Origin: Brassica napus
Taxonomy: Eukaryota; Streptophyta; Magnoliopsida; Brassicales; Brassicaceae
Direction of reading: 5' to 3'
Length of the DNA: 64,000 bases
NCBI RefSeq assembly: GCF_020379485.1
Contig: NC_063436.1
Coordinates: 29,882,423-29,946,422 of the forward strand
The notes beneath the pieces were generated by a model. That model had not been told where the DNA came from. It made no database searches and saw only the letters and a list, made by a program, of their open reading frames with translations. The first letter of the stretch is position 1; each line of letters starts with the position of its first letter. Made by a program: the position numbers and the translations under genes. Positions 57,805-64,000 of the stretch are shown here, one piece after another.

Positions 57805-58412
57805 GTTCACTACAAGAAAACACAAGTTTTACGAGGGCAGTTTTCCTCGTGACTTCGTCGTAAAAGCAGTGTTACGAGGAATTAGCGAGGAAACCCGTTT
57901 CGTCGTTATACGTTTGTCGTAACGCATATATCCTCGCTAATTCGTCGTAACATAGCGAGAAAATAATTTCGTCGTAAAAGCGAAGAGGAATATTTCGTCG
58001 TAAAGACCACGTAACGCTTCCACGTAAGGACGTCGCTAAATTTCCTCGTAAATACCACGAAAGACGTTCCTCGTAAAACCCACGTAAATAACTCGAAAGT
58101 AAATACTCGTAAAGTAAACGTAAATACCTTGATAGCTTTTCTCGTAAAGACCACGTGAACTTTCCACGTCATTTCCTTGTAAACAATTCTTCGTAAAAAC
58201 CTCGTTAAGCTTCCACGTAAAGAAGTCGCAAAATTAGCTACGAATTTACTTCGTTTCGTTATTTTACAGAAATATAAAAAATTATAATTAAAAAAATAAT
58301 TTAAATTATTTAAATTATTAATAAAATTAAAATTCTAAAAAAATCAAAACCAAAATATTTTATATATAAATAAGTTTTGAATTCATAATACAAGAACCGA
58401 AATTAAAAAGAA

Positions 58413-58673
58413 CTAAGGATCGTGAATCGCCCGATAAAATTCATCACTCCTCGCCGTTACATCCGCCTCGGCATGTGTGTCGGATGTTGACTCGCCTGGA
58501 ATAGGATTTCGTTGTCGCATGGTCATCGGGGGAGGAGGAACCGATGGTCCTCTAGAAGAAGGAGACCCAAAGACTCTCTGAGTGTACTGAGTCTCGGGGA
58601 CAGTCTCTTGTCCCGAAGAACCGGGAGCTGATGAAGACGACGGGTCTAAACGATTATCCGGCTCACCGAACAT
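58413..58673 (-). pseudogene. Short proline/serine-rich remnant ORF in CACTA copy B
   Basis: An 86-codon frame beginning MFGEPDNRLDPSSSSAP and ending VTARSDEFYRAIHDP. It is low-complexity (Ser, Pro, Gly). Upstream on the minus strand the flanking sequence is shared with copy A, where most of this frame is deleted (around 14290-14330). It is probably an exon remnant of an element-borne protein; I do not recognise a domain. Confidence 0.45.
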
Positions 58674-59410
58674 CTCTCTGTAATGGGCAGTAAGTCTACC
58701 TTTTCGAACCTGAGAAAAAAATTTAATTTTTTAAATTTTCGTCAACAGTATATTTTCCAACATTATCCACCTAATCAACACTAAATAACATAAGATCCGT
58801 AAACTTATCTAAATTCCCTATACTAACCACCTAATCTACCTAAACTAACCAAATTAGAGAGGAATTAGAGAGGCTTACCATTGCAACGAAACAGGGAGGA
58901 AGTGGAGAGGAAGTAGAGAGGAAAGAAAGAGTGAGCGCTCGGGGTGTATATATAAGATTACATTCCGTCGCAAATTCCTCGTAATTTTACGACGAATTAC
59001 AGAGGCCCGTGTTTTTTTTTACGACGAAACAGCGAGAGATTACAAAGGCCCGCGTTTTATTATACGAGGAATTACAAAGGCCCGTGTTTTTTAGGTACGA
59101 GGACGTTACGACGATTTTGTTTACGTGGAATTACCGAGGAAAGCTTCCCTATAAATATACCCGTAACTCTCCTTCTCAACCCACACCCAAACTCCCAAAT
59201 CACACCATATCTCACATCATACTCTCAAATCCAATCCTATTCAAATTATAAACGAGGAATTTGTCCTACGTGGTATTTACGACGAATTTGTCCTACGTGG
59301 TATTTACGACGAATCTCTCCTACGTGGAATAAACGAGGAATTTGTCCTACGTGGTATTTACGACGAATTTGTCCTACGTGGTATTTACGACGAATCTCTC
59401 CTACGTGGAA

Positions 59411-60840
59411 TAAACGAGGAATTCGTCGTAAGTTCGACGTCAACATACGAGGAATTAACGAGTATTCCGTTTAAATCCCTAAAATCCGAAACTCCAAACC
59501 CCAAACCCCATATTCCTTATCTTCTACTTCATATATTCCAAACCCTATCTTTATTTTCATTCCAAACCACAATTCCCTATCTTCTAATTCATATATTCCA
59601 AACCACAATTCTCACTTTTACTTATTCATAAAACAAACTCCCACATTTTTTTATTCACAAAACAAACTCCCACATTACCTTATTTATAAAACAAACTCTC
59701 ACATTACCTTATTCATAAAACAAACTACACAAAATCGAATATATTTCTTCTTTTTCTTTTTTTTTTCTAGTTTTTACAGTACGAGGTGTTTACGACGATT
59801 TTGGTTACGTGGTTTTTACGACAATTCCGTCCTACGTGGAATTAAAGTGGACCGCGTTCATCATTTATTTTACGTGGTATTTACGACGAATCTCTCCTAC
59901 GTGGTATTTACGACGAATTTGTCCTACGTGGTATTTACGACGAATCTCTCCTACGTGGAATAAACGAGGAATTCGTCGTAAGTTCGACGTCAACATACGA
60001 GGAATTAACGAGTATTCCGTTTAAATCCCTAAAATCCGAAACTCCAAACCCCAAACCCCATATTCCTTATCTTCTACTTCATATATTCCAAACCCTATCT
60101 TTATTTTCATTCCAAACCACAATTCCCTATCTTCTAATTCATATATTCCAAACCACAATTCTCACTTTTACTTATTCATAAAACAAACTCCCACATTTTT
60201 TTATTCACAAAACAAACTCCCACATTACCTTATTTATAAAACAAACTCTCACATTACCTTATTCATAAAACAAACTACACAAAATCGAGTATATTTCTTC
60301 TTTTTCTTTTTTTTCTTCTAGTTTTTACAGTACGAGGTGTTTACGACGATTTTGGTTACGTGGTTTTTACGACGATTCCGTCCTACGTGGAATTAAAGTG
60401 GACCGCGTTCATCATTTATTTTACGTGGTATTTACGACGAATCTCTCCTACGTGGTATTTACGACGAATTTGTCCTACGTGGTATTTACGACGAATCTCT
60501 CCTACGTGGAATAAACGAGAAATTCGTCGTAAGTTTGACGTCAACATACGAGGAATTAACGAGTATTCCGTTTAAATCCCTAAAATCCGAAACCCCAAAC
60601 CCCAAATCCCATATTCCTTATCTTCTACTTCATATATTCCAAACCCTATCTTTATTTTCATTCCAAACCACAATTCCTTATCTTCTAATTCATATATTCC
60701 AAACCACAATTCCCACTTTTACTTATTCATAAAACAAACTCCCACATTTTCTTATTCACAAAACAAACTCCCACATTACCTTATTCATAAAACAAACTCT
60801 CACATTACCTTATTCATAAAACAAACTACACAAAATCGAA
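59411..60840 (+). repeat. 550-bp tandem duplication in CACTA copy B (two full units and a partial third)
   Basis: The junction phrase TAAACGAGGAATTCGTCGTA recurs at 59411 and 59961 and, with one change, at 60512. Intervening sequence is almost identical between the first two units. The third runs on into the DUF4216 region. Confidence 0.9.
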
Positions 60841-60846
60841 AATACA

Positions 60847-61266
60847 TCAATCGGATTCATCGACATTCTCATCATCACTAGAAATGTCTTCATTTTCATT
60901 AAACTCGTCTTCAACAGCTTCGTCTGTGGCATCATCGGTAAGATCTTCGTACTCGTGATTATGCGGATCAATGAGAAGGATGTCATCAATTTCTTGTTCA
61001 GGTTCCTCGACTCCATTTATCTGTTCTTCTTGCAATGGTGGTTCTTCTCCACTGATGATTCGTCCTCGAGGTGTTACTTTGATCACTGCTAACCTATTTA
61101 TACCCGAATCTCTCATCCGAGGGTATGGAAGGAAGCTAACTTGGTCTGCTTGTGAAGCTAAGATGAAAGGCTCGAATTTGTTGTACCGTCGTCCACCGTT
61201 GACATCAACTACACCGAATTTGTTAGACCGAACACCTCTGTTGACGACGGGGGTCGAACCATTCAC
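60847..61266 (-). pseudogene. DUF4216-type C-terminal fragment of a CACTA-borne protein (copy B)
   Basis: A 139-codon frame nearly identical to the one in copy A from SNKFGVVDVNGGRRYNKFEP onward. The start differs (MNGSTPVVNRGVRSNK), showing that the upstream boundary decayed independently. The acidic tail ends SSDDENVDESD. Lack of stops in both copies may be chance or recent shared origin. Confidence 0.75.
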
Positions 61267-61320
61267 ATTTGAAGAGGACGCATTTCAGCTTCAGTATCCC
61301 TGGAAATTCGACTTCAATAA

Positions 61321-61584
61321 TCTCCGTGTGTCACTTACAAAGTTGGTGGATTCAAAATTAATTAGGTGCAAAAAAAAAACGTGTGTCACTTACAAAGTTG
61401 GTGGATTCAAAATTTCCTCGCTAAATCCAAGTAAATAGTTTCCTCGTAAATAATCTCCGTGTGTCACTTACAAAGTTGGTGGATTCAAAATTAATTAGGT
61501 GCAAAAAAAAACGTGTGTCACTTACAAAGTTGGTGGATTCAAAATTTCCTCGCTAAATCCAAGTAAATAGTTTCCTCGTAAATA
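61321..61584 (+). repeat. 133-bp tandem duplication near right end of CACTA copy B
   Basis: The unit starting TCTCCGTGTGTCACTTACAA occurs at 61321 and 61454. Each unit itself contains CACTTACAAAGTTGGTGGAT twice. Confidence 0.9.
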
Positions 61585-62176
61585 AGACGCGAAGTTTACG
61601 TCCACTTTACGAGGAACGTACGTGAAACATGATATCATCGTTATTTCCTCGTAAATGACACGTCACATTACATCGACTTTACGACGAACGGTTTTTGTCG
61701 TTAGTTTACGAGGAAATAACGATGATACCGTTATTCACGTAAAATCCTCGTAAAGTTGACGTAAACTTACGAGGTTTTTTTTTCCTCGTTAATATTCCTC
61801 GTTAAGCTTGAGTTTTCTTGTAGTGGTTTGGTTTGGAACAAGAATGCCAAACCCTTCTCCAACCTGATGCTTAAGAGACCAACTCTCAAAAAGTTTTTTT
61901 TTCTTTATATTCTTTGATTCTTTTAAAGAACCAAAATCATAGAAACACTTGATGTAAAAAAATGTTTTTTGTTTGAATAAATTTTACATTCATTCGGAAA
62001 AAAAAAATTTGGTTTCAGAATCATTTATGAAGAACTTTCTTAGCTGAAAATGCCACATGGAGTTTTGGTGAAAAAAACTATTTGTGAGGACTGTGAGACT
62101 CTGTGAGTATATGTTGGAGAATATCTCAAATATACACCAACGGTGTTGGTAAATATTGACATATTTGTTTAGTAAT

Positions 62177-62350
62177 CAAGGACGGCCAGTGGTCTTAAGG
62201 GAGTTTTGACCCCAATACGGACCCGGGTTCGAATTCCACTGGCCATCCGAGCTGCTTAAATGATAAGAATTCGTGGATGCTGCGGGTCTCGTGAGATTAG
62301 TCGGTTGACTTCGGTTGCCGGATCTCTACGATTATCAAAAAAATAAAAAA
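62177..62350 (+). mobile_element. tRNA-derived SINE (plus strand)
   Basis: The head carries a polymerase III A box (TGGTCTTAAGGG) and B box (GGTTCGAATTCC) about 40 bases apart. Then comes an unrelated body and the tail CGATTATC followed by A-rich sequence. AGTAAT occurs just before (62171-62176) and just after (62351-62356), a likely target duplication. The tail resembles that of the SINE at 13376. Confidence 0.75.
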
Positions 62351-62356
62351 AGTAAT

Positions 62357-63227
62357 TATAGGTTAACCTTAACATCAAAAATATGAAAATTCATTAGAAG
62401 CTACATTAAAGTACACTGTTATAAACATGAGTGGCGTTAACAAGAAGCGTAGTTTGTGCTTTAGTATACTTTTAGTTTCTCCCCCCAAAAAAAAACCAAG
62501 AAGCTTTCGAGAAAATCTGTCACCAGTTACTAAAAGACTTGGACGGCAGGTGACAACCAGATTGCTCGCCTCCTACTTAGTTGCAGCAATTGATAAATCA
62601 TACACTAATAATACATCTACGGTTGTTATTTTCTAATATCAAGTTTTATAGTGCCATCATATCATACTAACATGGGACCGCAAGATAATTAGCGTTTTAC
62701 GAAATATATTCGTTTTCAAACGATTTGATTAATATGTTTGACTTTGCAACCCGAGACGATTTGTAATATTAAAAGCTCAGCCTTCTCTGAACCACACATT
62801 TTCCATAAATTATCTCCATGTATTAAACCATGACGATATAATTAAATCCTATGAAATTAAATTAACGAAGACATGAAAAGGGGACAAACTATATTTTGGA
62901 AAGCTGGCCGAGCAAGCAAACACTAACCAGCCAGCTTGTTGAACTGTATTCATATGATGAGTTTGTTGAAATGCTTATCGGGAAAAACAGATAAGAGCAG
63001 TTACACAATTCTAACTATTTTAGATTATATCAAACATCCAAATGAAACAATATTTAGATATACATAACTGGACCTTTTTATGTGTGTTTTTTTTGTGTGG
63101 AAAAAGCTTCTTGAAAAAATTGTCTTGAAGTTGATATTAAAAGAACATTTGAGTTTATCTTATAACACACAAAATCCCATTAGTTTTTATCGTTTGTTAA
63201 CTAAAACCCCAATTATTTAATGCATAA
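62357..63227. other. Intergenic, no gene seen
   Basis: AT-rich. A 69-codon frame at 62427 (MSGVNKKRSLCFSILLV...) resembles nothing I know and has no gene context. Confidence 0.55.
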
Positions 63228-63969
63228 CTAGATATTAACCCGCACATCCATGCGGATATATTTATATTTAAAATATAAAATATGTTATAAAGATATATAT
63301 ATATCTAATATCAATTTTGTGTATATAATTTTTATTTTAAAAATTTATATTTTTTGAAATTTGTTTGATGATATTGTACAAATGATATATTAATGAAGTA
63401 TTTTTGTTTATTTATTTAAAATGCAACATTAATATTAATAGTTTAATTTTTAACATTAGTTTTATATGAATTAATAAAAAAAATTATTAGCTTCTTTGTT
63501 TAAAAATTTTTATTCTTGAAATGTTTTTATGTAAATAAATTAATTTTTTTTGTTGTATTTTAAAATATTATTTTATTTAATATATTATATCTCAGTTTAA
63601 TGTTTTTATTTTTACTAAAAATATCAACATAAAATGTTACAACCAATAAAATATTATTTATTTTGTTTTATATAAAAATTTAATTTGATAATTGAAAAAG
63701 AATTGGGCTATACTATTTAATTTCAAAATTAGTTACTGAAATATATAAAATATGGTCTATATTAAATATGATAAACAGTCAAATGATAATTACCTAATGA
63801 CAATATATTTATGTTTTCTTAGAAATGTTATTGTTTAGATGTATATTGTTTTTGTTAGAATAATATCATATATGAGTAATTTTTAAATGTTTAGTTAAAT
63901 TTCTAATGAATGATCTAATATAGACTTGTGTATGGTAGATAAAAAATAAAACTATATTTTAATAGAATA
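63228..63969 (-). mobile_element. Helitron 3' end, body to the right
   Basis: On the minus strand the hairpin CCGCA/TGCGG (63240-63255) is followed by a short spacer, CTAG at 63231-63228 and a T. The 5' end is not in the window. AT-rich filler follows up to the next Helitron end, which may be inserted into this one. Confidence 0.6.
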
Positions 63970-64000
63970 CTAGATTTTGGCCCGCGCTTCGAAAGCGCGG
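63970..64000 (-). mobile_element. Helitron 3' end running off the window
   Basis: On the minus strand an 8-bp-stem hairpin (CCGCGCTT/AAGCGCGG, 63982-64000) is followed by GCCAAAAT, CTAG at 63973-63970 and a T. The rest of the element is right of the window. Confidence 0.75.

Larger units (their letters stand above)
57808..61825. mobile_element. Non-autonomous CACTA element, copy B, 4.0 kb
   Basis: The ends are CACTACAAGAAAACACAAG and the inverse of CACTACAAGAAAACTCAAG; the target duplication is GTT on both sides. It has the same left part, subterminal motifs and DUF4216 remnant as copy A, in the same orientation. It is longer through a tandem duplication (59411-60840), a repeated segment near the right end (61321-61584) and a stretch at 58480-58660 that copy A has lost. 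Confidence 0.93.

Overview
The window is plant nuclear DNA. It is intron-rich, AT-rich between genes and packed with plant-type transposons. The retained genes follow the gene order of Arabidopsis thaliana chromosome 4 around AT4G32850 to AT4G32950 and are very close to their Arabidopsis counterparts, so this is a Brassicaceae genome. The TRIM, SINE and CACTA types and the loss of some collinear genes fit Brassica best. The species cannot be fixed from the sequence alone.

Real genes, left to right: a DUF761 protein (9897-10484, -), a START-like/lachrymatory-factor-synthase-like protein (17802-18287, +), a GATA9-like transcription factor (23993-25264, +), organellar GatC amidotransferase subunit (26910-27958, +), a 20-exon glycine-rich membrane protein (28532-34938, -), a DUF866/CZIB zinc protein (41383-42315, +) and a PP2C phosphatase (43068-44469, -). 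Between them, at the positions expected from Arabidopsis, lie relics of nuclear poly(A) polymerase PAPS4 (about 6.5-8.1 kb), HD-ZIP III ATHB-8 (about 19.3-19.8 kb) and probably NUP85 (about 26.5 kb). This is the picture of gene loss after genome triplication.

Mobile elements fill the rest. 1-4.07 kb: a 5'-truncated L1-type LINE whose ORF2 is open for all 1129 codons in the window. 4.2-6.1 kb: a Helitron carrying a LINE RNase H fragment. 13.6-16.8 and 57.8-61.8 kb: two related non-autonomous CACTA elements. 20.2-22.4 kb: an internally deleted PIF/Harbinger. 37.5-38.7 kb: a LINE fragment. 38.9 kb: a Helitron end. 45.5-45.9 kb: a complete TRIM with 5-bp target duplication. 46.2-48.2 kb: a near-perfect 2-kb foldback element containing tRNA-like modules. 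48.9-53.9 kb: an apparently complete PIF/Harbinger with intact SANT/Myb and DDE genes plus a third, intact GRF zinc-finger/coiled-coil gene. 54.0-57.2 kb: a Helitron carrying pieces of SEC23 and an RPA-like gene. 62.2 kb: a SINE. 63.2 and 63.97 kb: two more Helitron ends.

The least ordinary items are the three-gene Harbinger, the foldback element with tRNA-like promoters, the Helitron with SEC23 and RPA-like segments, and the LINE with overlapping ORF1 stop and ORF2 start. I found no convincing new defence or metabolic system.
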